Source of the DNA: Gnetum montanum
Lineage: Eukaryota > Streptophyta > Gnetopsida > Gnetales > Gnetaceae
Length of the DNA: 64,000 bases
Assembly: GCA_015680685.1 (NCBI GenBank)
Contig: MNCI01036292.1
Location: forward strand, 367,254 to 431,253
Direction of reading: 5' to 3'
The notes beneath the pieces were generated by a model that ran no database searches, was not told the DNA's origin, and was given only the letters and a program-made list of their open reading frames with translations. Numbering within the stretch: position 1 is the first letter of the stretch; each line of letters starts with the position of its first letter. Shown piece after piece: positions 46,950-57,049 of this stretch. A program made the translations under genes and the position numbers.

Positions 46950-47660
46950 TCCATCAATTTCTCATCTTCGAATGTCCTCAATTCACTGGGTCTGAAATCT
47001 TAGCTAGTGACATTCTATATGGTGCCTTTGAGGCTGGAGCACTCCCTAAAAGAATTTTAATCCTAAACTCTACCTTTCTTTTTTATGGCATTCCCAATAA
47101 CTCATTAGTAAACACATCTTTGATTTCATTGACAACTACATAGTCCAACGATGTTTTCTCTTGTTGGTAATCATTATCACTATTAGCCACATATAGCCTA
47201 ACCAAAATTGTTGCTTTTGTAGCTTTAATCTCTTGCACCATTTGTTTTGCAGAAATAATTTTTCTTGGACAATCCCAAGGTTGACAGAAAATTTTCTGGT
47301 TTATTTCTCCATTGTTAATTTCTATGTAGTTTTGTCCACAATCAAATTTTGCCTTATTTTTCACCAACTAGTCCATACCAAAAACCACATCGTATGATCC
47401 CAAATTCATAACAAGAAAGTCTATAACCTAAGGTTGATTCATGATTTTTATCTCACAACTAGGCACAAAACACTCTAAGGCTTTATAGTCACCTGAAGCT
47501 AATTTTACTTTTCTTATATATGGTAAGAGATGAACTTTACTCCCTAATCTTTTAACCAAAGAATTTGATATAAATGAATTTGTTGATCCACTATAAAAAA
47601 GAATGGTAACAAATTAAGAATGAATGATACCTATTGTTTCTTGGATTGATTGCACTCATG
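46950..47660 (-). pseudogene. Gypsy protease and N-terminal reverse transcriptase
   Basis: A retropepsin fold lies at about 47,640-47,370 with the active-site triplet changed (YSGSTNSFISNSLVKRLG instead of D-S-G) and YDVVFGMD at its end. The linker VVNEIKDVFTNELLGMP and RT start KRKVEFRIKILLGSAPASKA follow. Stops are present, and RT is lost beyond the fingers. Confidence 0.75.
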
Positions 47661-47771
47661 CTGGAACATTTGTTGTAGCATATGAAAGACAGACCAACAC
47701 CACATCAAGTAATGCACCAAATTAGGCTTCATATGAGGTTTCAAGGAATGTAAAAGAAAGCCAAACCTAGC

Positions 47772-47783
47772 GCTCTAATACCA
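47772..47783 (-). promoter_or_regulatory. Primer-binding site of the gypsy element
   Basis: The minus strand reads TGGTATTAGAGC three bases inside the 5' LTR, one mismatch from the usual initiator-tRNA-Met site TGGTATCAGAGC. Confidence 0.8.
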
Positions 47784-47786
47784 AAA

Positions 47787-50064
47787 TGTGACACCCACTC
47801 ATAGGGAGCAAGAGCTAGCATCCAAAGCCCCCTGAAAAGAACAAAGTTGAAAGAAGAAAATGCCCAGGTGGCTTTCTTTCTACAATAGTCAAACTAGCAT
47901 TAACCTTTAAAATTAAAACAAGATCAATAATGCCTAGATCTAGCTCTAAAATAGGTCAATCAATATTAATTTAAGAATTAAGAGATAATTTTTTTAAAAA
48001 AGTAGGCATAATAAAATATCTATGCAAGATGCATTAGATTAAAAGATAAAAGCCTTTTTTTTTAATCATTCAACCTAAAAAGCAATTTTCAATTAGGATC
48101 ATTTGCACATGTGAAAATTGAAGAAATGACCACATAAGCAGATAAAATAATAATCTCATAATTTTTCAATCACATAATAATATTTTGTTATTTCTAGCCA
48201 CACACAAAAACAAGATATGAATTTAACTCTTGTAACCATTTTACCAGTAATCATTTAATCAGGAAATTCATATGTTCAATAGTAGAGAATAGCTAGATCA
48301 TAATCATAAATTAACATCCTAGGGTTTCCCCCACTCCATCAACTTATAGAAAGATATTAAAATCAGACTTGACAAGGTGTAGGAAGAAAATAAGTATAAT
48401 TCAAGATTTAGATCCAAGATTTATGCATTCAAAAGGGGAGGGTTTATCAACCAAAATCCAAGAATTCAACAATTCACAATTATTGATGGGCCCAAGGATA
48501 CTCTCGCTTTCTGCCAGCGGTACCAATCCTCATATTAGGGATCCATAGCCCCTATTGGCAATCCTTTGCTAAAAATGCCCCAAATGGTTATGGGTGTTTC
48601 TGAATCATTATAGAAAAAACTCTCATCTAAGTCATTTAGGTATGAGAGTGCAGAGGACAGGCGGAGAGATCCAAAAAAATAAGTATAAGCTTACAACAAC
48701 AATATTGATATTTTCATTGGCAATCCTTTGCCAAAAATGCCCCAAATTGTTATGGGTGTTTCTGAATCATTACTAAAACAACTCTCATCCAAGTCATTTA
48801 GGTATGAGAGTGTAGAGGATGGGTTGGGAGATCTAAAAAAAAGAGAGTCTAAGCTTACAACAACAATCTTGATATTTTCATACAAGCATTGTGAAGGTGG
48901 TTAGACAAGCAAGAAGAGAAAAGTGTGAGAAAATCAGCCCTTACTAGCCATTATCAACATAACAAAGATGGATCATTTTACCTCCTTGCTTAGATATCTC
49001 GCTTACTAGGAGGAATTATCTGAATATTGGATTGCTATGCTACAGTTGTTTTCTTCCTCTTTGCTATTTCTTGTAGTAGCGACAATCTTCTCTTCCTTTG
49101 CAGCCATACTCCTTGTTGATGTAGCCTTTTTTTTTTTTTGTGTTCTGCAAAGCTACGTTGGCCTTCTATGTGTCCTCTTTTTCCTCTCCTCCTCTTCCTA
49201 TTTGTAGGTGGAAAAACGAATAATGAATGGTTTCTTGTAATTGAGTTCTTGGGGACTATTCGTATTCTTTTCTTTCTTTTTAAAGTTCTCCCTCTCTCTC
49301 TCTCCTCCTCTTCCTATTTGTAGGTGGAATAAGGGATAATGAATGGTTTCTTGTAACTGACCTGTTGGGGACTATTTGTATTCTTTTCTTTGGTTTCTTG
49401 TAACTAGCTTGTTGGGGACTGTTCGTATTCTTTTCTTTGGTTTCTTGTAACTGACTAGTTGGGGACTGTTCNGTCATCAGCGATGTGAATTTTCCCATCG
49501 TCTTACAATCCCTGGAAGGTCATCACGTGACCTTTTTACAGCAATGGAGAGGATACTTATACTCTACTAATTTAAACTAAAAAGAGCAATGCATCACATT
49601 TAGATAAAATTAAATATAAAGCTACAGTAATTGCATAAAGTATCCTTGATTCATGGGTTAGGTTCCTCCAACTTGATTCATAGGTCAAGTTCCTCAATAT
49701 GAGCATTCATTTGCATCTCAACATACCTATTTTAGCTCTTGAGGCACACCTTAGAGCATTGTCCTCTATTTCTCAGCATCTCTGTTGAAATAGAATGGAA
49801 AATATTTTGTTTTCCCATATATCATTTATTATTATTATTTTAAAACAATGCCAGCATGTATTTTAAATCATATTTCTCATGCATAAAGTATTTAAACATT
49901 TAATCATAATACATATAAAAATATGGTCAAAAAATTTATTACTATTCCAATTAGCCTTTTCCACTGAAGCACACACACAACTTGTCAACAAAACATGCAT
50001 ACAAACACACAAAAGACTATTACAATCATTAACACAAAAACTCAAGGAGAAGTGATTCATTACA
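47787..50064 (-). repeat. 5' LTR of the gypsy element (right)
   Basis: 2,278 bp, TGTGACACCC...TTACA on the plus strand. It has the same 162-bp duplication (from 48,557) and a minisatellite ending at an unknown base near 49,472, where about 80 bp present in the other LTR are missing. Confidence 0.9.
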
Positions 50065-50069
50065 CTCTT
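50065..50069. repeat. Right target-site duplication of the gypsy element
   Basis: CTCTT, one mismatch to TTCTT at 41355-41359. Confidence 0.5.
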
Positions 50070-50511
50070 GGGGGAGGGGAACAACCCACACTAGACTTTT
50101 CCCATGAGTGGAGCTATTGGTTAAAATTCCCAACCACATGCCAAGCAAGGCGATCTTGCACCAATGCTACCACTTGTTCCAACTCACACAGTCTCTACTC
50201 CCAAACTTGAGCCCCATAGAATTTAGTCAACCATAGACCCCAAGAGGAAATGTGAATAGTTAGAGCCCATTGTGAAAAGTAAACTAAGAGCATGTCAAAA
50301 CACGCTAGGATAGCCAGGCTCCCACCTACCCCACACAAGGTCGTAGGTGCATCTTCTAGCCATCCCAATGGAGATGGCAGGCCTCTATCTCCTGTAGCTT
50401 AGTCTCCTAAAGACATACAATGGCATAGTCTTCATCATGAACAATCTATCGTAGGGTATTTCTTTTATAGGGTGTACCTTGTCCCCTACAATTCCATGAT
50501 AGAAGCTTCAT
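50070..50511 (-). pseudogene. LINE-2 ORF2, endonuclease N-terminus
   Basis: Starts MKLLSWNCRGQGTPYKRNTL, the L1 endonuclease signature, in an ATGA overlap with ORF1. Later stops and frame changes occur. It is cut at 50,064-50,069 by the gypsy element and resumes at 41,359. Confidence 0.75.
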
Positions 50512-51892
50512 GTATGATTGGTTGAGCAACATTGGTAGACCTCTCGTAGGATCTATTACAATCCTAAGTCAATGTTCCATTTTGTCTACTTCTCTAGTAG
50601 TTGACTTTTGGATCGGTAGTTAGGATGACCCCCCTCTTGCAATACTGGGCTACATCTAGAATCCTTGGATGGTAGGTAGGCCTCCTTGGGCTTGTGAGAT
50701 TGTGTGCTTCCCTAGACCACATTAACCCAATTGCCAAGGGGGGGGGGGGGGGGGGGGCGCNAGGGACCGTCGACTCAACTGATGACAAAGAAGTTGGAGA
50801 AGAGTAGCAAGCCTACACCTGCCATGACAGGGAGACCCGTCATAGTGGGAAAGCTCATGGGGGAAGGTAGGGGTAGGGATGGGGGTGGCCCCACCAACTG
50901 TCCCTTATGCCCAATAGTCATACAACCCCCACCATCTCCTGGCTTACAAGTCTCGACCTGCATCAACCTTGCTCCCCCATCTCAAGCCCTATAGTTAGGC
51001 TTGTGATGCCTGTTCTTTCTACATAGGGAGTAGCCCCCCAGAGGGGGGGGGGGGGCACATTCTCCATTGGTTGCTCAACCTCTAAATGTTCAAACTTAGC
51101 ATGGAGTCATTCCTCCTCACCTGGAAGTTTAGGACCACATCCTTGATGAGATCTTTCAAGGATAAGGTCCTCCACACCCACAAGTGGGTGAAGCCCATCC
51201 TCTCCATCATTTGTGTGACCTTATCGAAGGCAATGAAATCATCGAGAAAACTTGCAATACGTTTAAGGAAATATAGGTTCCACATTTCCCATAGAATCCC
51301 GGAAACATGCACCAATACTGGGGCACGAGCAAACAAATTAGGTTCATGATGCACCCCCAACTGCCAGGGGGTTAGAGCTAATCCTCTAGCATCATAAAAT
51401 CATGGCCCCTCCTCCTGTAGGACTATGTCATGGTCTTCAAGCATTGGAAAAATAAATAGGAGTAGGTCCTCTAACAGGCTTCTCTTATCCACTACCCCAA
51501 CTCCCCAAATGTCCTTTGTCCACCACTAGATAAGGTCCATCCAAGGGTGGGCACTAGAGGACATGAACCATCCTATTAAACTACATTGCATCATCCTCAC
51601 TCCCTTTGATAGCAGCCCACTAACTCGGAGGTGCATGATTGGGAGCGTTCCTCAATAGTCCCATTTGTCGCCTCAAAGTCCCCCTAGTATATTTCCCCTC
51701 AACAAATCCCCCAAGGCCTATCACCTGTGGGTTGGTCAGTCCGCCATTGTCGTGCATACCATTATTGCCCTCTCCACATGTACTGTAGTTGCTCACTCTA
51801 TTTGCCTTGCTCGCTCCACTCACTCTGTGCGCTCTACCCATGTTCATCCTATATATCTTCATCTTCACTCTCTCTTCCAAATGACATTTCAT
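50508..51892 (-). pseudogene. LINE-2 ORF1 (DUF4283-type)
   Basis: The first Met (51,892) lies only a few bases inside the LINE 5' end. An N-terminal Gly/Asn/Arg-rich part is followed by DUF4283-type motifs at 51,360-51,082 (PVLVHVSGILWEMWNLYFLK, FIAFDKVTQMMERMGF, DVVLNFQV). The C-terminus reads NIDLGL with two stops, then ILREVYQCC and a TGA overlapping the ORF2 ATG. A G run with one unknown base lies at 50,741-50,761 and may hide a sequence error. Confidence 0.7.
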
Positions 51893-51896
51893 ACCA

Positions 51897-51909
51897 ATAT
51901 TCTAACACC
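51897..51909. repeat. Right target-site duplication of LINE-2
   Basis: ATATTCTAACACC, partner of 37585-37597. Confidence 0.65.
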
Positions 51910-52060
51910 TTTGATGATGATGACTCATGATTAAAAATAGTATTATTTTTTATGGCTTTTATTTTATAGTTTCTATGTTTCATTTTATTAGCAGAAAATA
52001 TGATGGATCTGTTCTCTATTTTTGGAAACATTATTATGAGAACTTAGATATCTGTTTAAA
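51910..52060. repeat. Dispersed repeat R, copy C, right part
   Basis: TTTGATGATGATGACTCATG followed by ATTAGCAGAAAATATGATGG corresponds to 61,878-61,955 of copy B, continuing the part that ends at 37,597. Confidence 0.45.
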
Positions 52061-52069
52061 TTGGGACTA

Positions 52070-52200
52070 CTACTTAGAGTGATGGTAAGGTGCTTGTTTA
52101 TCAAGTTGTAAGAGTTGGGTTCAAACCTGAGCATAGACACTCGAAAGAGGTTAGGCTCTCACTCGTCTTGGTAGGTTGAGCATTGATCCTCTGGGTGATG
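52070..52200 (+). mobile_element. Candidate tRNA-derived SINE head
   Basis: A box-B string GGTTCAAACC (52118-52127) lies about 35 bp after an A-box-like TAGAGTGATGGTAAGG. No intact tRNA fold is evident, so this is more likely a SINE or decayed tRNA-like promoter than a tRNA gene. Confidence 0.4.
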
Positions 52201-52230
52201 ATCTTTTAGATTGGAAGTTAAAAGTTAATT

Positions 52231-52690
52231 TTCTGTTTGCTTAGAAAATAGCCTTGCATTTATTTTGAAGGAAAAATATATCAGAATTTAGTTTTCTTAA
52301 TGATGATAATTATTAGGGCACTTGGCCACAATTGCATTATCCATGGTTGACATCCCTCCTGTTGAATCAGTAATGGGACACTCTTAACTTAAAATTTAAA
52401 AAGAAAAGATGATTCATGAAGTTTGGTAGAGAGGTTGCTATCATGATTATCTAGCTTGGCAGTTTCTATTTGCTGAAAATAGTCTTGAGTTTGTTTTGAA
52501 GTAAAAATCTATCAGAATTTTGTTTTCTTAATGATGATAACTAATAAGCCACTTAGCCACCATTGCATTTTCCATAGTTGACATCCTTCCTGTTGAATTG
52601 CTAATGGGGTGTTTTTCATTTAAAATTTTTTTAAAGGCAATTCATTAGGTTTTTTAGCAAGGTTGCTATCATGATTATCTAGCTTGGCGG
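52231..52690. repeat. Tandem duplication of about 230 bp
   Basis: Units 52,231-52,462 and 52,463-52,690 share ATCAGAATTTAGTTTTCTTAATGATGATAA-like and GTTGCTATCATGATTATCTA strings in the same order, diverged by roughly a fifth. Confidence 0.75.
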
Positions 52691-54300
52691 TTGGATTGAT
52701 TTCTTGCTTTTAAAATTAGGAAAAAGAATATTCCTAAAATTTGATGTTTCATGTTTGGATTAAAGTGCATGGGTTGTTTCTTGAGTAGAGACCATTACTT
52801 GTTTTGAAGTTAGTATGTATTCGTTGCATATAAGTCAAAGTTATTAGACGTTGAATTAATAAAACCTCATAATTAATATTGTTAGCATTGATAAAGATAG
52901 GCTAAGAAGATGTTGTATTTTAAAAGATAGTGTCATCTTACATGCTGGTTGAAGCAATTTGACATCGCTCCCCTTGAGCTCTAGCAATTAGGATTTTTTT
53001 TCTCTAATTCTTATCACATAAGTTTTTGGTTGCACTCTATTAATGTCTTTTGTGATTTTCACCATGGCAAGATTTTCAATGTGCTTCAGAACATGCTCAA
53101 CCATTTAGATAGAATAGAGGTGATTTCGTTGAGGCATAACATTGAAGAGAAATGAAAAACAATAAGAATGAAAGTTTGGGAAGCCTTACAATGGCATGTT
53201 TAACATGCACCTTTTAACCATAAGTATTCTTAGCCAGTATCATTTTGGATAAAAGCCTTAACACTGTAGTGAGACCTTGCATGTTATTTAAGTAATTTTC
53301 AATGAAAAACCAAAATGGATATATTTTTCACACTCTCTTTAGTGTTATGGTTTGTAGATGCATACTATCTCTAGCATTATGAATGATATTCATTGTTCTT
53401 TGAAACATGTATCCAAATTTTCATTATCACTTGTAACCGAGGCACTATAGATCCTTGGTTTGCAGTCTACCCAAACAGTGAAGGAAATAAAACAAAAAAA
53501 AAGAAAAAAAATAGAACATTTATGGTTGTATTTTCCTGTTTTAAGTGCTTAAAATATTTATTTGTGATGGCATTGTTAACTTTATTTCAAACATTGGGGA
53601 AAGAAAAATTTGATTCCATCATTAAATAGTCAATGCTGCTTCAATGATGCACTCTTAAGAGACTTTCGTCATTGTTAATGTATGTACAAAATGGAGAACT
53701 AAGCTACAATTGATCTATTATAGTTCCTCAGAACATGTGCTTATCCCCAATTTAATAAAATGTTGGTTTGTTTTGTCTGTGATTTTCATGATCATGATTT
53801 ATTAGATAACATTCATCCCATTCTAGCAAAGTTAAATCCACTATATTGATATGGAAAATTAGAATATGATAAATGTTTACCATGGCTAGCAAATTTAAAT
53901 CCATGATTTTTTTAGAGATCAAGTCATGATGTATTATAGACAGGAAAATACATATGGGTACAAGAGGGGTTGAGAAATCCCTCAGCAAGATGTAGGGTTG
54001 GGGCATAATAACATTGTCCAGGAGAACATAAAAACTAGATTTAAAATGGCCCTAAGGGCCCCAAAACCCAAAACAGCTATAAAGAAAACACCAAGTAAAT
54101 AAGCATAAACAAATAATCCCATTAGGCAAGAGGGAGAGTGACAAATACAATTGGGTCTCATACCAAAATGGACCTGATCTATGATCACCCTAACTATAAC
54201 TAAAACTTCATTGAAACTAAAACTAAATATTTTACTTATATCTACTAAGATCCCTTGGATCTATTGGATTAGTTTCAGAATTTCTTTTATAGACTTTTAT
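52691..54300. other. AT-rich stretch without recognisable gene
   Basis: Stops are dense in all frames. A 78-codon frame at 53,393-53,629 and two minus frames near 53,752-54,188 are short and AT-driven. Nothing else was seen. Confidence 0.5.
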
Positions 54301-54329
54301 TTTAAACTTTATAACTTAGTACTGCTCAA

Positions 54330-54390
54330 TAAAATCAAACCTATGACTTGGGATGACTAAGCCAAGAATCTTATCACTAAGCTAAAACAC
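54330..54390 (-). mobile_element. Candidate tRNA-derived SINE head, minus strand
   Basis: The minus strand has TAGCTTAGTGATAAG (54371-54385), close to the A box of plant SINEs, and a B-box-like ATAGGTTTGATTT (54331-54343) at normal spacing. Confidence 0.45.
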
Positions 54391-54654
54391 CTTAATGTTT
54401 AATCTTTTGAAGACCCACCTACTTGCACCATATCTCTTCTAGATGCAAGATGATTGATTGCTACTTCATCATGACTTTAATCTTCTTAAAGAAGAATTTG
54501 CAATTATCCCTTAACTCAATCTAAGGATGCTTCTAATTAGAAATTCATTGTTCCATGGAGCTCCTAAGTGTTACCTAATGTTTCCTCCCCATTTCCTCTA
54601 TAGTGCCCCACATTTGCACATGTGACTGTAGTACCCTATTAGATACTTAGACTT

Positions 54655-54882
54655 TAATTAGCTTATAAACATTTTTGGCATATGTACCTAATATATCTAA
54701 GTAATATAAATACTTTTGTTTAGATAACATAAGCAAGCTTAAAATTTATTTTTGATTTCTTTAAATTATTTATTATTTCAAGTAATCAATATATGGATAT
54801 TTGTTGACAAATAAGCATGACAAAGTTTGTCATTATTTTAGAATTAATGCAATTAGATATATGTTTTATTTTAAAATTTAGT
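54655..54882. repeat. Dispersed repeat R, copy B, left part
   Basis: Matches 33,806-34,015 (TATAAACATTTTTGG, ACTTTTGTTTAGATAACATAAG). The match stops at 54,882 and R resumes at 61,499. Confidence 0.65.
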
Positions 54883-55039
54883 TAGAATAGTTTTAATGCT
54901 AAAAAATTATTCTTAATTACTTTTGCTATGAATTGTGTAAAATAAGATGAAATTAATTTTAACATTGACAATGTGCTCCATATTGATGGTTGAAAAGAAA
55001 GCTAACAAAAGACTCATTTAATAAGGGCCATGTGACTTT

Positions 55040-55290
55040 CTTAAGTGTTGTCATGTTCACTCTCAGGTAACCTTCACTCTCAGGTAACCTTCTTGAGTGA
55101 TGTCATTCTCACACAACCACTCTCATGTGACCCTCTTGAGTGATGTCATTCTCACACAACCACTCTCATATGACCCTCTTGAGTGATGTCATTCTCACAC
55201 AACTACTTCCATGTAACTTGTTAGTGTTGTCACTCTCACAACCACTCCTATGTGACTTTTTGAGTGTTGTCACTCTTACCTTAGCCACTC
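55040..55290. repeat. 43-bp tandem repeat
   Basis: Units such as TCTTGAGTGATGTCATTCTC plus ACACAACCACTCTCATGTGAC start at 55,091, 55,134 and 55,177, with more diverged copies on both sides. Confidence 0.85.
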
Positions 55291-55404
55291 CCTCATGAGA
55301 GCTTGTTTGTCAAAGATGTTATGAATTAAAAAAAAGAAAGATATTTGGGTTAGTGGGTCCATTAGGTAGACTTTTATGTCCAAGCCATAGAGTGTCCTTC
55401 ATCC

Positions 55405-55413
55405 TATAAATAG
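55405..55413 (+). promoter_or_regulatory. Strong TATA-box match
   Basis: TATAAATAG is framed by an inverted repeat (CATCCT ... AGGATG). This is the best plant core-promoter match in the window, followed within 25 bp by a poly-A run. Confidence 0.45.
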
Positions 55414-55749
55414 AAGGATGAGTTTGCTTTCAAAAAAAAAAAAAAACCTTTGCACAAGAGAAGGAGACTACACTAGTTTAGGTGAGAAGAGTTGAGAAGA
55501 GAAAGAAAGTGGTTAGTGTTCTTGGGGTTCATGAGAGGTCAATTTTGTTACTGGTGTGGGAGGGTTTTGTGATTGAATTTTGGGGACTGTGTGGCTAATT
55601 CAAGGGACTATTTTCTTTTAATTTGTGAGAGTATTTTGGTAGAACCTTGGACTTGCAATTCAAAATTGATTTCGTGAGGCTACTTGTGGGTTAAAAAATC
55701 AACCATGAGGTATATTTACCCTCATCAAATTTCCTATTGGTGGATTTGA

Positions 55750-57049
55750 GCAACCACCATCTCCTCTTGCTCACAGTGCTCCTGTTCCTCTCTCACATGG
55801 GTTATTGACCCCCTGTGCTTCTTTTTGGAGTTTCTCCTAAATACTTGTCAGAGCTTTGCCTCTATCTCATTCATTGCTATTTCCTTAACGAAGTCTTGAC
55901 ATGACTTCTTCTCTTTGGCTGCTTCTGCATGGATGCATTTGACTAGTTTCAACTACTATTGGAACTCCTCCTCCTAAGCCCTCCACTTACCCTTCCATAG
56001 GGCCCTTTCCTTTACTTAGGCCCAATTCACCACCCTAGTTAGCATAGCCTTAAGGTCCTAAGGCATGGACCCACCAACAGCATCATGCAGAGCCACCAAC
56101 AAGCATTCTCTAACAACCAAATTTAATGACCCAACTCCAACCTCTTGATTATCAAAATCCTTAATTAAACCCACAACTAGTGGAGAGCGACGAGGCTGCC
56201 TCCTTCCATAAATAGCATGGATCAGTGTGTTCCTTGGTTACGAAGAAGTGTAAGGATGAGCTACCTACCATAGGGCTATAATAGCCTCAAATGTCATCCC
56301 TACCACTAGCGCCATAGTGTTTCCAGAAAGAACTACAATAGGCTGATCGCATACCCTAGCCTTAGGCATTTCAAGAAATTGAAATGAACACCATGTAACT
56401 TTCAAACATTTCCAGAGTGCACACAATACTGATCAACCAGCTTGATAGCATCCTACCAAATTAGTGGAAGCATCGATTTGGGAACCTAACCACTCCTCAT
56501 CTTGGGCACCAGCCCATAAAAGAAAGCCTTGACATCTTCGAGACCATGGCCTATGGGAAGGACTATTTCACCCCTTACTAGCACTTGTAGATCCTCCATA
56601 ATCATTTCCTTAGTCAAAACAATTAACACACTCTGGAGAAGCATGTGGGCCCCTTGACAATTCATGTAGAATGGGTTATCCTCAAGGTTTGACTCCCCTT
56701 AGAGTAGGGTTAGGAGCTTAGCCTACCCCACCCATGAAATCATATCCCATAGCACCAGATTCTTCATAAAGCCTACACATGGTGGCTTGAAAGTGGGTGT
56801 AACCCTCATTGTTAAAGTTGCTTCATTCTAGAGCTAGGAAACCAACAACATCAATATGCATTGATGGTGATAGTAGCAGATGAAAAAAAACCAAGTGATT
56901 ACATGCCTTCCGAACCAACCACAACATCGCAGCCACCTTGAAAGCATTGTTGAATTGCAAAAAAGGATAGATGTTCACTACCCATCAAACACTAATGGTG
57001 TAAGGGAAGTAGTAAATAAAATGCACTATTTTTTTTGATGGCCATCATG
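55750..57049 (-). pseudogene. LINE-3 ORF2 C-terminal extension beyond zf-RVT
   Basis: This corresponds to 38,100-39,329 of LINE-2. The segment at 56,555-56,375 reads GLEDVKAFFYGLVPKMRSG, VPKSMLPL, AIKLVDQYCV, GVHFNFLKCLRLG. A Glu/Lys-rich stretch (ALWKGKWRA, HAEAAKEKKSCQDFVKEIAM, REEQEHCEQEEMVVAQIHQ) lies at 56,000-55,745. Confidence 0.6.

Larger units (their letters stand above)
41360..50064 (-). mobile_element. Ty3/gypsy chromovirus-like LTR retrotransposon, defective
   Basis: Two LTRs of about 2.3-2.4 kb flank a 4.0-kb interior with minus-strand protease, N-terminal RT and integrase relics, a tRNA-iMet primer site next to the right LTR and a G-rich purine tract next to the left LTR. The long LTRs and the integrase C-terminal sequence fit a Del/Tekay-like chromovirus. 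gag and most of RT-RNase H are missing. LTRs differ at only about 2 percent in a 150-bp sample, so the insertion is younger than the 12.3-kb element. Confidence 0.87.
37598..51896 (-). mobile_element. L1-like LINE (LINE-2), nearly full length, split by a nested Ty3/gypsy element
   Basis: Reading the minus strand: ORF1 (51,892-50,508), ORF2 start (50,511 to 50,070), the gypsy element (50,064-41,360), then the rest of ORF2 and a C-terminal extension (41,359 to about 38,100) and the 3' end with a short poly-A at 37,598. Without the gypsy element the LINE is about 5.6 kb, normal for plant L1-like LINEs. Flanking 13-bp target duplications and its place inside R copy C support both ends. Confidence 0.85.
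54883..55740 (+). repeat. LTR-like fragment with promoter features
   Basis: An 850-bp non-coding block contains a TATA box, a 43-bp tandem repeat and a poly-A run. It lies between R copy B and the 3'-truncated LINE-3. It could be a solo LTR; no second copy is present to prove it. Confidence 0.35.

Noticed and set aside
52111-52130. Functional tRNA gene
   Set aside because: A B box is present but the acceptor and anticodon stems cannot be formed by eye.
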